From a virus, in IMG/VR virus record IMGVR_UViG_3300009506_000292, positions 1 to 47,978 of that record: 47,978 nt of DNA, one strand, 5' to 3'. The position numbers were made by a program, and so were the translations under genes. Under the pieces are notes generated by a model. That model was not told the origin of the DNA, did not search any database, and saw only the letters and a list, made by a program, of their open reading frames with translations. Of the stretch, positions 22,414 through 29,860 are shown one piece after another (position 1 is the first letter of the stretch; every line of letters starts with the position of its first letter).

Positions 22414-22494
22414 GACTCTCTCTCCTCAATTGGGTTTGGTTGACTGTTCCCCTATCCCCCTCCGATACCACCAGCGTTGGGGATACGGGAGCGG
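22414..22494 (-). promoter_or_regulatory. Intercistronic hairpin element, copy 2
   Basis: Second copy of the module at 21711-21774: CCGCTCCCGTATCCCC, a 19-base loop, GGGGATAGGGGAAC (stem 22453-22459 with 22479-22485), followed by GAGGAGAGAGAGTC and the clamp ATG. Stem and flanks are conserved while the loop is not. Confidence 0.55.
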
Positions 22495-22839
22495 TCAGTC
22501 GGCGTATGACTCGCGCAGTATCTCGGAGTAACCCGCTGGCGCGTACGGATATTCGCGCTGGCGCTGATTCCAGTTGATCCAAGCAACTTCCCGGAAAGCG
22601 CTCCAGCGGGCGCGGTCATCCGACATCTCGTAATAGTAGGGGACGTTCTCGAATATCCAGCGGACCAGCTCGCTTGCCGGAGCATCGCGAAGCTCCGCTA
22701 GCTGCTCACACGCTTCGAGCGACGGACCGTTGTAACTGCCTGTTCCCTCGCCGAATCCCCGAGCCCACCACGCCCACGAATACAGGTCGCGCCATGCGCG
22801 GTCCAGCCGTTCTCGTTCGCGCTTGATCTCGTTTGACAT
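22495..22839 (-). CDS. Helical hypothetical protein
   Basis: A 114-residue protein rich in W, Y, R and E (RERERLDRAWRDLYSWAWWA; YYYEMSDDRARWSAF). No domain recognised. It is the second gene of the clamp operon and ends in the conserved TGACCGCTC intercistronic element. Confidence 0.6.
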   Translation of the reverse strand: MSNEIKRERERLDRAWRDLYSWAWWARGFGEGTGSYNGPSLEACEQLAELRDAPASELVRWIFENVPYYYEMSDDRARWSAFREVAWINWNQRQREYPYAPAGYSEILRESYAD

Positions 22840-22848
22840 TGGGGCCCC

Positions 22849-23061
22849 CTACAGACCGAACGATGCGGCGAGGGCGCGATTGTCGGCCTCGCTGCTCGCT
22901 TGGATACATTCGATTGCAGCCTTTACTTCGGCGTCGAATTGGCGCGGAGACAGAGCGTCCAGCGTTCCACTCTCCAGCCGCATCCACGCTTCGATCCACG
23001 CGGGGTCGATACCCGCATAGCCCGCTCGCGCCGCCGATTCCCGAATCGCGTCTCTGTACAT
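22849..23061 (-). CDS. Small helical phage protein, first gene of the clamp operon
   Basis: A 70-residue protein. I prefer the ATG at 23061, since GGAGG lies five bases before it; the upstream ATG at 23073 would contain the site. PAWIEAWMRLESGTLDALSP followed by FDAEVKAAIECI is a motif common in small phage proteins of unknown role. A good promoter lies just upstream. Confidence 0.6.
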   Translation of the reverse strand: MYRDAIRESAARAGYAGIDPAWIEAWMRLESGTLDALSPRQFDAEVKAAIECIQASSEADNRALAASFGL

Positions 23062-23088
23062 TGGGGCCTCCATTGATTGTCAGACTTC

Positions 23089-23116
23089 AGGATACAAGAG
23101 ATCGGACGGCAGTCAA
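23089..23116 (-). promoter_or_regulatory. Sigma70-type promoter for the clamp operon
   Basis: Minus strand: TTGACT (23116-23111), 16 bases, TATCCT (23094-23089). The start of transcription would be near 23082, followed by GGAGG and ATG 23061. It faces the small plus-strand gene at 23185. Confidence 0.6.
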
Positions 23117-23184
23117 GGGGGCTTGAGCGCTTTTTTCGTAGATCGGTCGATTTTTTCTCGGACGTGTGCTAGGAAGATGGGGCC

Positions 23185-23370
23185 ATGAGCGCCGAGACGT
23201 ATCCGCAGCCGATTCTCGAGGCCCGCACAATCGACGTGCGGGTCGGATGGCTGTGCCGCTGCGCGCGATGCGGGGAGCTGTTCGAGAGCAAGAGGCGGGA
23301 TGCGCGAGCCTGCTCGCCGGCTTGCGGTCGGGCGCTCTCGCCCTCTAGGAACCCCGCGCCCCAGAAGTGA
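23185..23370 (+). CDS. Solitary small zinc-finger protein
   Basis: A 61-residue protein, the only plus-strand gene within the 19.9-26.5 kb minus region. CRCARCGELFESKRRDARAC with CSPACGRALSPSR forms a C4 finger like those at 11796, with a basic tail. Placed in a divergent promoter region, it is a candidate regulator of the clamp operon. Confidence 0.55.
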   Translation: MSAETYPQPILEARTIDVRVGWLCRCARCGELFESKRRDARACSPACGRALSPSRNPAPQK

Positions 23371-23371
23371 A

Positions 23372-23418
23372 GCGGGCGGCCCCAGTTGCCTAGAACCGCC
23401 CGCCGAGGCAACGCCCGC
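23372..23418 (+). other. Interlocked inverted repeats after the zinc-finger gene
   Basis: GCGGGCGG (23372-23379) pairs with CCGCCCGC (23396-23403); GTTGCC (23385-23390) pairs with GGCAAC (23407-23412). The order again allows a pseudoknot, and CGCCCGC (23412-23418) is an alternative partner for the first arm. There is no U-tract. It may end or stabilise the upstream transcript. Confidence 0.4.
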
Positions 23419-24558
23419 TATCCTAGACAACCCGGCCGGTGAGGCGTCGCAGCCTTCCAGACCGCATAGCGCGCCTGGAATTGCAGCGAGCCTAGCACAG
23501 CCCTAGATAGACGACAGGCGAACCGCTCAAGACCGATCCCACGGCACCGACCCGAGCAGATCGCAGCGCAGAGAGCATCCTCGAGCGCTGCGTGACTGAG
23601 TTTCTAATCGGATACGAATGTTTCCTATCGTAGGTGGAAGCGGATGGTAGGGTGCTTCCGTACCGAAACCTTGCGAGAAAGTTATCACGCGATCACTTAA
23701 CAGCAGGGAATCAGGATGAACGGATGGATGAGAGGGGGGACCGGTGTTAAGCGAACGTGTTCGCAAACAAATCTTTCTCGAAAGCTACTTTTATGGCACG
23801 TAGCTTGCATAGAGTGCGTCATTTCACGCACCTATCTTGGCTCTTGGGGCACCGACGTGGTTCTAGCGTGGCGAATCGGCTAGATTCTCGCTCGATTTCG
23901 CCGCGTTGTAATCCCTACGATTCTGCAAGTGTGCGTAAACGCTCGTGAAAGCGTTATTCCCGAAAGTTACGTCCGATAAGATTGATTATGACAAGTAGAC
24001 GCGTTCGATTGGGGCGAATCGGCCACGCGCATTGAGAAAGCGTAGGTGTGGCGTTGGGTTAGCGAGCTGGCACGCTGGGCATCGGGTAGGTGCGCATCCT
24101 ACGCAGCGAGCGGGCGCGCATCAGCTCGAGCAGCGACGTGCGTGCGTGTGCGCGACTCGTTGCCATATCACCTCACCACTAGATGTTGCGCTTGTCGCGT
24201 GCGTGACGCACAAGATGTAGCGGTGTGTGGACCGGCACCCACCAGGCACACCCCCCGGTCGGTGGGCATGGGCCAAGGGGTCCCATCGACACATCCGAAT
24301 TCCCAAAAGCGCGTCCGCTAGGAATCGCGGTTGATCTCGGACATTTCGCGGAGATTACTTCCGGTCCCGCGCTTACACCGCAATCTGCAAAGGCGCTGTT
24401 TTCGCGACGGTTTAGTCGGTACGCGGCGAGTTGTTATCGTGCAGGAGTTGTTGTCTGCTAGGCAGCAGTTAGATCGCGCGATTAGCGAGTAGTTCGATGC
24501 TACGCGAAGCTAGTATTATGCGAGATAGTAGGAAGCAGGTTCGTCGTAGATTCTGGAA
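23419..24558. other. Gene-free region rich in palindromes, origin candidate
   Basis: About 1.1 kb without a convincing gene on either strand. It holds several short hairpins or palindromes: TTCCAG/CTGGAA near 23455, GCGAAC/GTTCGC at 23751-23764, GTGCGT/ACGCAC near 23816, GTAGG/CCTAC near 24087, GTGCG/CGCAC near 24200, and GTGCG repeats near 24140. Base composition is less G-skewed than elsewhere. It may be an origin or other cis-acting region. The weak frames here lack ribosome sites and protein-like content. Confidence 0.5.
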
Positions 24559-24768
24559 TCACAAAAGGCGCTTCCCGCAGTCTGGGCAGAAGCGGAACTT
24601 CTTGTCTTCTAAAGGGACTTTGAGGGTGCCATCTTCGTTTTCTGTCCACGTTCCGACAACGTGATCGCACTTCTCCTGCAAGACCGGGCACGGCGTATCT
24701 CCGACGTGGATAACGGATCGGTCGTCGGTGGAGCAGCTCTCGCAGGGTGTGGCGTAGAACTCAGGCAT
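24559..24768 (-). CDS. Zinc-ribbon hypothetical protein
   Basis: A 69-residue protein from the ATG at 24768 after GAGGAGAACC. CESCSTDDRS, PCPVLQEKC and RFCPDCGKRLL give six cysteines; the final FCPDCGKRL is a classic zinc-ribbon end. Last gene of its operon. Confidence 0.6.
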   Translation of the reverse strand: MPEFYATPCESCSTDDRSVIHVGDTPCPVLQEKCDHVVGTWTENEDGTLKVPLEDKKFRFCPDCGKRLL

Positions 24769-24850
24769 GGTTCTCCTCGAGAGAGCGGCCCAGGTGGTCG
24801 GCGGAGGTGAGAGCGAAGACGACACCGCCACCCAGGCCGCCGGGAATCAT
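24761..24850 (-). CDS. Tiny glycine-rich peptide
   Basis: A 29-residue frame (MIPGGLGGGVVFALTSADHL, then GRSLEENHA), overlapping the upstream stop as ATGA and the next start by eight bases. Hydrophobic N-terminal half. Support is the coupling pattern; function unknown. Confidence 0.45.
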   Translation of the reverse strand: MIPGGLGGGVVFALTSADHLGRSLEENHA

Positions 24851-24966
24851 CTCTTGCGGTCTTTCCACTTATACCAGAGGACATACCCGATACCGAACAG
24901 GATCGGGCCTACGGCATACCCGATGACGAATCCGAGCAAGATGTGGAGGATCTGCGTGTCACTCAT
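24847..24966 (-). CDS. Single-span membrane mini-protein
   Basis: A 39-residue product, coupled to the knottin-like gene by an ATGA overlap. ILLGFVIGYAVGPILFGIGY is a membrane span and the end YKWKDRKR is basic. It could help export, hold or confer immunity to the upstream peptide, but that is only suggested by the pairing. Confidence 0.6.
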   Translation of the reverse strand: MSDTQILHILLGFVIGYAVGPILFGIGYVLWYKWKDRKR

Positions 24967-25151
24967 TGAGACCCCGTGCAATGGCCGGTTGCGCTGCCCC
25001 AGGGAATCGCGCAGACGCAGTTGCCTGGGCACTCGCTAGAGCTGCCGCAAAATGTTGCGACGCACCAGTTACATGAGGCGGATCGGGCAGTTAGGACGAC
25101 GAAAGTGAGTGTGAGAATGACGAGTGCGAGCAGAACGATATTCAGGCGCAT
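24963..25151 (-). CDS. Secreted knottin-like cysteine-rich peptide
   Basis: A 62-residue product. AGAGGAG precedes ATG 25151 and a promoter lies just upstream. Residues 1-24 are a signal peptide (MRLNIVLLALVILTLTFVVL). The mature part has seven cysteines at 27, 30, 35, 41, 45, 47 and 58. The run C-x5-C-x3-C-x-C followed by a last C, with CPGNCVC, matches the core spacing of cystine-knot inhibitors such as squash trypsin inhibitors (C-x6-C-x5-C-x3-C-x-C-x5-C), though the first and last loops differ and there is an extra Cys. It would fold in the periplasm or outside. Target unknown. Confidence 0.6.
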   Translation of the reverse strand: MRLNIVLLALVILTLTFVVLTARSASCNWCVATFCGSSSECPGNCVCAIPWGSATGHCTGSQ

Positions 25152-25173
25152 GGCGTGTCTCCTCTAGTCGCGG

Positions 25174-25202
25174 ACCATAGCGGACGAGAGAAATTCAGGC
25201 AA
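25174..25202 (-). promoter_or_regulatory. Promoter for the knottin-like gene
   Basis: Minus strand: TTGCCT (25202-25197), 17 bases, TATGGT (25179-25174). Transcription would start near 25167, leaving a short leader with AGAGGAG before ATG 25151. Confidence 0.5.
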
Positions 25203-25482
25203 GAGAAGATCACCCTCGAAGGCGAGGCGCGTAGGCTGAAAAGCAGCTTCGCGGTGGGTAGCTACTCCCTCCGCTCTGACGCGCCTCGAGCCATCTCGAG
25301 GTCTTCTCGCCTGGCCCCGATCCACGAGGTTGGTTCCCTCGCTGGGGGAGGATGACATCCGGGATCTCGCCCCGGCTCACCCTCTCACGGCGCTCTTCCC
25401 GCTTGTGATCGCGTCGCCGTGAGCCTTGGCGCGTGCTGCCTATTGGGGAGGCCATCAGCACGCTACGACTGGCCTGTGCGGT
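25203..25482. other. Gap without a convincing gene; contains a hairpin
   Basis: About 280 bases. CCTCGAG/CTCGAGG with a four-base loop (25284-25301) is a perfect 7-bp hairpin or operator-like palindrome. Minus-strand frames here are arginine- and proline-rich, have no ribosome site and are not protein-like. Confidence 0.45.
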
Positions 25483-25701
25483 TTATCCCCCAACCCCCTG
25501 GCTCTCCTCGGGTTCCGCCGCCAGAGGAGCACCTTCAAGGTCCGCGCCAGCGTCGGCTACCCGCCCACGGACCTGTTCTCGCAAGCGCCCTAGCCCGCAT
25601 TCGCTCCAAATCGGATTCGCTTCCAGCCAGCAAGTCTGGTTCGCCCAGACTGTGCCATCCGGTGCAAAAAACGGAGGTTCATTCAGGAAGATCACGCTCA
25701 C
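25483..25701 (-). CDS. Small hypothetical protein
   Basis: A 72-residue frame from GTG 25701, overlapping the upstream stop. It begins VSVIFLNEPPFFAPDGTVWA with beta character; the C-terminal third is acidic and helical. Last gene of a four-gene coupled set. Confidence 0.5.
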   Translation of the reverse strand: MSVIFLNEPPFFAPDGTVWANQTCWLEANPIWSECGLGRLREQVRGRVADAGADLEGAPLAAEPEESQGVGG

Positions 25702-25913
25702 ATCACCTCTCCACCAGGAACGCCGTCGAGAGCGTGGCAGACCTCGCAGTCTTCGGAGTGCTCCGGCTCCGCGATCTCCAGCTCCATCCACCCCTCGGGG
25801 ATTGGCAGATCCGCCGGCCAGATGTGGATCATCGGCGCACCGGGGCGGTAGGGCGTCCCGTCCGCGTCGGTCGGGATCTCGTACCCCTTCACCACCACCA
25901 GCCGCACCTTCAT
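25698..25913 (-). CDS. Small acidic protein with CxxC
   Basis: A 71-residue protein from the ATG at 25913 (ATGA overlap with upstream gene). Beta-rich KVRLVVVKGYEIPTDADG, then HIWPADLPIPEGWMELEI, ending near SEDCEVCHALDG. No family recognised. Confidence 0.55.
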   Translation of the reverse strand: MKVRLVVVKGYEIPTDADGTPYRPGAPMIHIWPADLPIPEGWMELEIAEPEHSEDCEVCHALDGVPGGEVM

Positions 25914-26209
25914 CGCTTCTTCTTCCTCTTCTGCTGGCTTTTGATCCTGCGCTTCTGAATCCACTTGTCTGCCGCATTCGGTGGATTTGTTCTCGCGTTT
26001 CTAATATCGGACTTCGGCGTCGTAGTATAAGCTCCAGGCTGTCCCGCCAGCTTTTTCAAAACTGAACCGTAAGGATCGCCCTTGTTCTCTGGTTTCGACC
26101 GTTCTGAGATAACTTTCCATCGATCGTTGTAACTCAGACGTTCCCACGCCGATTCTCCTTGCTGACGCAGCGTAGGTTTCTTCGGAATCTTCTTCTTCGG
26201 ACCCGGCAT
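25910..26209 (-). CDS. Very basic hypothetical protein
   Basis: A 99-residue protein with lysine-rich ends (MPGPKKKIPKKP; RRIKSQQKRKKKR). Its start overlaps the upstream stop (TAATG). Such basic proteins may bind DNA. Not recognised. Confidence 0.6.
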   Translation of the reverse strand: MPGPKKKIPKKPTLRQQGESAWERLSYNDRWKVISERSKPENKGDPYGSVLKKLAGQPGAYTTTPKSDIRNARTNPPNAADKWIQKRRIKSQQKRKKKR

Positions 26210-26382
26210 TAGCGCTTCCTCCGCTTCCCGCTCGGCTTCCAGCCGTGTTCCCCGGCGTTTCGCGCCCGGATCGACGCATTCGCCTTCGCCATCGAGCTAG
26301 AGTGAGCGATCGTCTTCCCGTGCTTCTTGATCGCGACCTTCTTCTTTCCCTTCCCGCCAGTCACCACGGCCGTATACGGCAT
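26209..26382 (-). CDS. Small basic protein
   Basis: A 57-residue protein from the ATG at 26382 (MPYTAVVTGGKGKKKVAIKK onward). Beta-rich and lysine-rich with a SMAKANASIRARNAGEHGWK segment. It could bind nucleic acid. Longer in-frame starts upstream lack a site. Confidence 0.55.
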   Translation of the reverse strand: MPYTAVVTGGKGKKKVAIKKHGKTIAHSSSMAKANASIRARNAGEHGWKPSGKRRKR

Positions 26383-26484
26383 CAGGCATCCTCTCGATTC
26401 GAGGCGGAATCCACCCACCGAACCCGAAACACTGGCTGTTCCAGGCGTCCATCACGAAGCCGCAGCTCGGACATTCGGTGCTCA
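26297..26484 (-). CDS. Possible small zinc-finger frame
   Basis: A 62-codon frame from the ATG at 26484 (STECPSCGFVMDAWNSQCFG). The first 30 residues look like a zinc ribbon, but the last part lies over the next gene in another frame and looks like a shadow. It would be the first gene after the promoter at 26508-26536. Confidence 0.4.
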
Positions 26485-26507
26485 TGGCGGGCGTTTCCCA
26501 TGCCGCC

Positions 26508-26536
26508 CCTGTAGCACGCGGACGCCGGTTTTTCAA
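26508..26536 (-). promoter_or_regulatory. Promoter for the 26.4-25.5 kb minus genes
   Basis: Minus strand: TTGAAA (26536-26531), 17 bases, then TGC followed by TACAGG (26513-26508), an extended -10 form. It is back to back with the terminase side. Confidence 0.45.
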
Positions 26537-26552
26537 GCAACGCCACATCCCC

Positions 26553-26579
26553 TTGCTTTCTTGTGGCATTTTCTGTAAT
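26553..26579 (+). promoter_or_regulatory. Weak candidate promoter upstream of terminase
   Basis: TTGCTT (26553-26558) and TGTAAT (26574-26579) with a 15-base spacer, which is short. It is the only sigma70-like pair I see ahead of the 27 kb late block. Confidence 0.25.
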
Positions 26580-26623
26580 GGCTGTCCTAGAACAGTCTTT
26601 CTAGAACCGGGGGAATCTTCCCA

Positions 26624-27322
26624 TTGGCCGATCTCACCGAGCGCCAGCGCCAGGTCGTCGAGCTACGCGAGTCCCAGACCCCGCCGCTGAGCTTCGACGA
26701 GATTGCTGAGCGTCTGGAAATCAGCCGGGAAACCGTCCGTCGCTACTACCAGGAGGCCAAAGGAGACGACGCGGTGACGGTCGGCTACCGCCGGATCGAG
26801 TCACGCGACCCCGAGAAGGCCGTCGATTACATCGACAAGTGGACCGACCCCTTCCGCCGCATCTGGCAAGCCGTCGAGGAGTCCGGGCTCCCCAAGCAGA
26901 CCGCCCACCAGCTCATGAAGCGGCTCGAGCGCGACTACTCGACCGTCGTCATGGAGGTCGAGCGGGTCAAGACGGAGGTGCTCGTCCGCCAGTTCGAGCA
27001 CCTTGCCCAGGACGCCCTCAAGGCGATTACCCAGAAGAAGCTGGACGATACGAGCGCCTACCAGCTCGCCCTGATCGCCGCCATCGCCACCGACAAGCGC
27101 GAGCTTCTGGACGGCCGCCCGACCGAGCGAATCTCCGTAGAGGACCGCCGGGCGCTCCCCGATCTGATGAAGGCGATGCTGTTCGAGGCGAGACGGCGGG
27201 GCCTCATGCCCCAGACGAACCCGGAGACGGGCCGCACGATTCTCGCGGACTGCCCCGAGGCGGACATCGACGTGCGCTCCGGCAATCAGCGCATGGAGCT
27301 GATCGAGACGGGTCTAGATTGA
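26624..27322 (+). CDS. terS: Terminase small subunit
   Basis: A 232-residue protein, apparently starting at TTG 26624 after CCGGGGGAATC. The N-terminal 45 residues hold a helix-turn-helix (LSFDEIAERLEISRETVRRY) that would bind the packaging site; the rest is helical with a KTEVLVRQFEHLAQDALKAI oligomerisation-type helix. It lies two genes before the large subunit, the usual place. Assigned by context and helix-turn-helix, as terS proteins are diverse. Confidence 0.65.
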   Translation: MADLTERQRQVVELRESQTPPLSFDEIAERLEISRETVRRYYQEAKGDDAVTVGYRRIESRDPEKAVDYIDKWTDPFRRIWQAVEESGLPKQTAHQLMKRLERDYSTVVMEVERVKTEVLVRQFEHLAQDALKAITQKKLDDTSAYQLALIAAIATDKRELLDGRPTERISVEDRRALPDLMKAMLFEARRRGLMPQTNPETGRTILADCPEADIDVRSGNQRMELIETGLD

Positions 27323-27831
27323 TGACGCAGATTCTAGGTGATCTCGCTGCTGCTCTTGGGTTGATGAAGGGAAAACAGGTGGGATCTCTCGGGATCACTC
27401 CGGTTGACCAAAGCGCGGTCGGTCCTACGGGAATGGCTCATAGGGAGCAACAGAGAACACCAGAGAGGACGCAGCAGATCATCGATATTCTGAGAAAGAA
27501 TCAGGACAAGAACTTCGTCCAGAGAATTCTGAAGCCAAGCGGATTTCCGATCATCATGAATCCTAACGGATCATACAGTACGCACTTGATGGCAGCGGAA
27601 ACGGTTGAAGGAAAAAACGGGAGGCTTATGCACATCGTCTTCCCAACGATCATCCAATCGAAAACGGGTCAACTCAAGCAGCTTCCATTGAAAGACGCAA
27701 TCCGACATGCAATGACAACGAAGGAGTATATCCAGTTTCCAAGCCTAGACGACGCAATAGACTTCTCGATAAATTACAAGGCTGGCGCTGGAATCGACGA
27801 AGAGAAGGGCGTAGACAGGACTCTCCGCTGA
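27322..27831 (+). CDS. Virion-associated NFVxRI-domain protein
   Basis: A 169-residue protein. I use ATG 27322, which overlaps the terS stop. From residue about 52 it has a domain often repeated in phage internal proteins: NFVQRILKPSGFPIIMNPNG, SYSTHLMAAETVEG, IVFPTIIQSKTG, and EYIQFPSLDDAIDFS with NYKAG. The domain's activity is unknown to me. Its stop overlaps the terL start by one base. Location between the terminase subunits is unusual for a virion protein. Confidence 0.6.
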   Translation: MTQILGDLAAALGLMKGKQVGSLGITPVDQSAVGPTGMAHREQQRTPERTQQIIDILRKNQDKNFVQRILKPSGFPIIMNPNGSYSTHLMAAETVEGKNGRLMHIVFPTIIQSKTGQLKQLPLKDAIRHAMTTKEYIQFPSLDDAIDFSINYKAGAGIDEEKGVDRTLR

Positions 27832-29507
27832 TGGACATCAAGAAGCTCGACCCCAACAAGATCGCGAAGCTGAACCGGCAGGAGTTCCGGGCTGCGATGC
27901 AGGAGCTTCTGACACTCCAAGAGACCGACCGGCGCGAGCACTCGATTCTCTACTACAAGCCCGTATCCGAGTTCGCCAAGAAGATCCATCTATCGAAGGC
28001 GAAGACGGTAGGTGTAGGTGGCGGAAACGGCAGCTCGAAAACCGAGGCTTGCCTAGCCGAGATGGTCATGTGCATGACCGGTCAGATCCCCGACTCGCTT
28101 CGCGATTGCGTCGATCCGAAGGAGAAGCTGAGAGGACCGATCAACTGCCGTATCGTCTGCGAGTCGCTGACGACCGTCCTCCACCCGATCATCCTCCCGA
28201 AGCTGCAATGGTGGAAGTGGACGGGCGTGGACGCTCCCGGTGGCGAGAAGGGCCACTGGGGATGGATTCCGCGTGACTGCCTTCTAAAGGGCGACTGGGC
28301 GAGATCGTGGTCCGAGAAGTACCGCACGCTGCGTGTGCTCTACCGCGATCCGTTCCGTGGGGACAAGGTGACGGGTGAGTCCACTCTCCAGTGTATGTCG
28401 CGCGACCAGGACGCATCGGACTTCGCATCCGGCGATTATCACTTCATCCTCCACGACGAGCCACCGACCTATTCGATCTGGCGTGAGAACGAGGCGCGGA
28501 CGATGCGCGTATCCGGCCGCATGTTCCTCGCGATGACGTGGCCCGACGATCCCTCCATCCCGGTCGATTGGATCTTCGACGAAATCTACGAGCCGGCTAC
28601 CGGAGCGAACAAGAGCGAGCACATCGACTGGTTCAATCTCTACACGACCGACAACCCGATGCTGGATCAAGACGCCATCGCGATCCAGAGCGAGAAGTGG
28701 AGCGACGAGACGCGCCAGGTCCGAATCTACGGCCAGCCGATTCGCTTCAGCAACCGCGTCCACCGCCTGTTCACGGACCAGACTCTCTGGTGGTGCTTCC
28801 CGTGCGGCAAGACGATCGTCCCCGTAGATGGAAAGTGCTCCCAGTGCTCGTCATCGACCCTCACCACGTTCAACCACGTACAAGACATCTCTCCGAATCC
28901 CTCTTGGCCGACCGTCTGGTTGCTGGACCCCCACCCGCGCAAGCCGCACATGTTCTCGTGGTGGCAGGTGTCTCCCCAGGACGATTTGTTCCAGATCGCG
29001 GAGGGAGAGTGCGAGGGAGACCCGGTAGATGTCGCGCGACTCTGCGAGGCGATGGAGGAGTCGATGGGAGTGCGCGTCACCCATCGCTACATGGACCCGA
29101 ACATGGGTCGCTCCCCAGCCAGCGCAAGGCGCGGCATCACGTGGCAGGACGAATTTCGGGCAGCGGGATTGCTGTGTGATCTGGCAGACGATTCCGATGT
29201 CGGACGGAAACGCATAGACGAATACCTAAAGCCGGACCCGGACACGCTCGTTCCGCGCATCACGATCAGCACCCGCTGCCCGAAAACCATCCAGCAGATG
29301 AAGCGGTTCGTCTGGGACGACTACCGCAAGACCCTGGAGAAGGACTTGAAGCAGAAGCCGAAGGAGAAGAACGACGACTACCCGACGTTGATGAAGTACC
29401 TTCTCAACACGGACCCGACGTTCCGCTTCTTCCGCACGGGAGCGCCATTCATCCGCAGGAATCCTGCCATGCAACAAACCCGAAGTATCGCAGCGAGGAT
29501 GCGCTGA
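27831..29507 (+). CDS. terL: Terminase large subunit
   Basis: A 558-residue packaging motor. The ATPase has a Walker A GVGGGNGSSKT (61-71) and a Walker B HFILHDEPP (D209, E210). A nuclease-type strand WLLDPHPRK (D366) starts the RNase-H-like half, and a later acidic DPNMGRSP segment may contribute metal ligands. Between the domains an inserted CFPCGKTIVPVDGKCSQC (C322, C325, C336, C339) looks like a zinc finger, which is not general in terminases. Packaging uses ATP to fill the head through the portal encoded downstream. Confidence 0.85.
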   Translation: MDIKKLDPNKIAKLNRQEFRAAMQELLTLQETDRREHSILYYKPVSEFAKKIHLSKAKTVGVGGGNGSSKTEACLAEMVMCMTGQIPDSLRDCVDPKEKLRGPINCRIVCESLTTVLHPIILPKLQWWKWTGVDAPGGEKGHWGWIPRDCLLKGDWARSWSEKYRTLRVLYRDPFRGDKVTGESTLQCMSRDQDASDFASGDYHFILHDEPPTYSIWRENEARTMRVSGRMFLAMTWPDDPSIPVDWIFDEIYEPATGANKSEHIDWFNLYTTDNPMLDQDAIAIQSEKWSDETRQVRIYGQPIRFSNRVHRLFTDQTLWWCFPCGKTIVPVDGKCSQCSSSTLTTFNHVQDISPNPSWPTVWLLDPHPRKPHMFSWWQVSPQDDLFQIAEGECEGDPVDVARLCEAMEESMGVRVTHRYMDPNMGRSPASARRGITWQDEFRAAGLLCDLADDSDVGRKRIDEYLKPDPDTLVPRITISTRCPKTIQQMKRFVWDDYRKTLEKDLKQKPKEKNDDYPTLMKYLLNTDPTFRFFRTGAPFIRRNPAMQQTRSIAARMR

Positions 29508-29860
29508 TGCCCGAGAAGTATCCCGTCCGTTCCGCCCAGGTAGCACTCACAGGGAACACCTACGCGACGCTCGTCCCTGCTCCTCCGGCCCAGGTTTCCT
29601 ATTACATCATCAAGGTGTTCGGACAGAACAACGCGGGTGCCGCCAGGACTTTGCAGCTTGCGTTCAACAACGGTGGTACGCGAACGGTCGTCTGGGAGTC
29701 TGCATCGACTGCTGATGCGACGATGTTCGCTGGGTCTCTCGGAGCCGAGAACTTTCCGATCGACCTCGTGCTTGCAAATACCGACGAGTCGCTTGACATG
29801 CGTCTAGATGACACGGGCACGGATACGATCGTCTGTAGCTATGAAGTGAGGGAATCGTGA
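29507..29860 (+). CDS. Small beta-rich virion protein
   Basis: A 117-residue protein with one-base overlaps on both sides. It is all beta (QVALTGNTYATLVPAPPAQV; RTLQLAFNNGGTRTVVWE; TIVCSYEVRES). Its position between terL and the portal suggests a head-completion or decoration role; no family recognised. Confidence 0.6.
   Translation: MPEKYPVRSAQVALTGNTYATLVPAPPAQVSYYIIKVFGQNNAGAARTLQLAFNNGGTRTVVWESASTADATMFAGSLGAENFPIDLVLANTDESLDMRLDDTGTDTIVCSYEVRES

Noticed and set aside
23757-24321. Plus-strand frames in the gene-free region
   Set aside because: They are short, rich in R, H and S, and have no ribosome sites; palindromes explain the region better.
25210-25461. Minus-strand frame before the knottin-like promoter
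   Set aside because: Arginine-, serine- and proline-rich with no site, and it lies across the promoter and hairpin.
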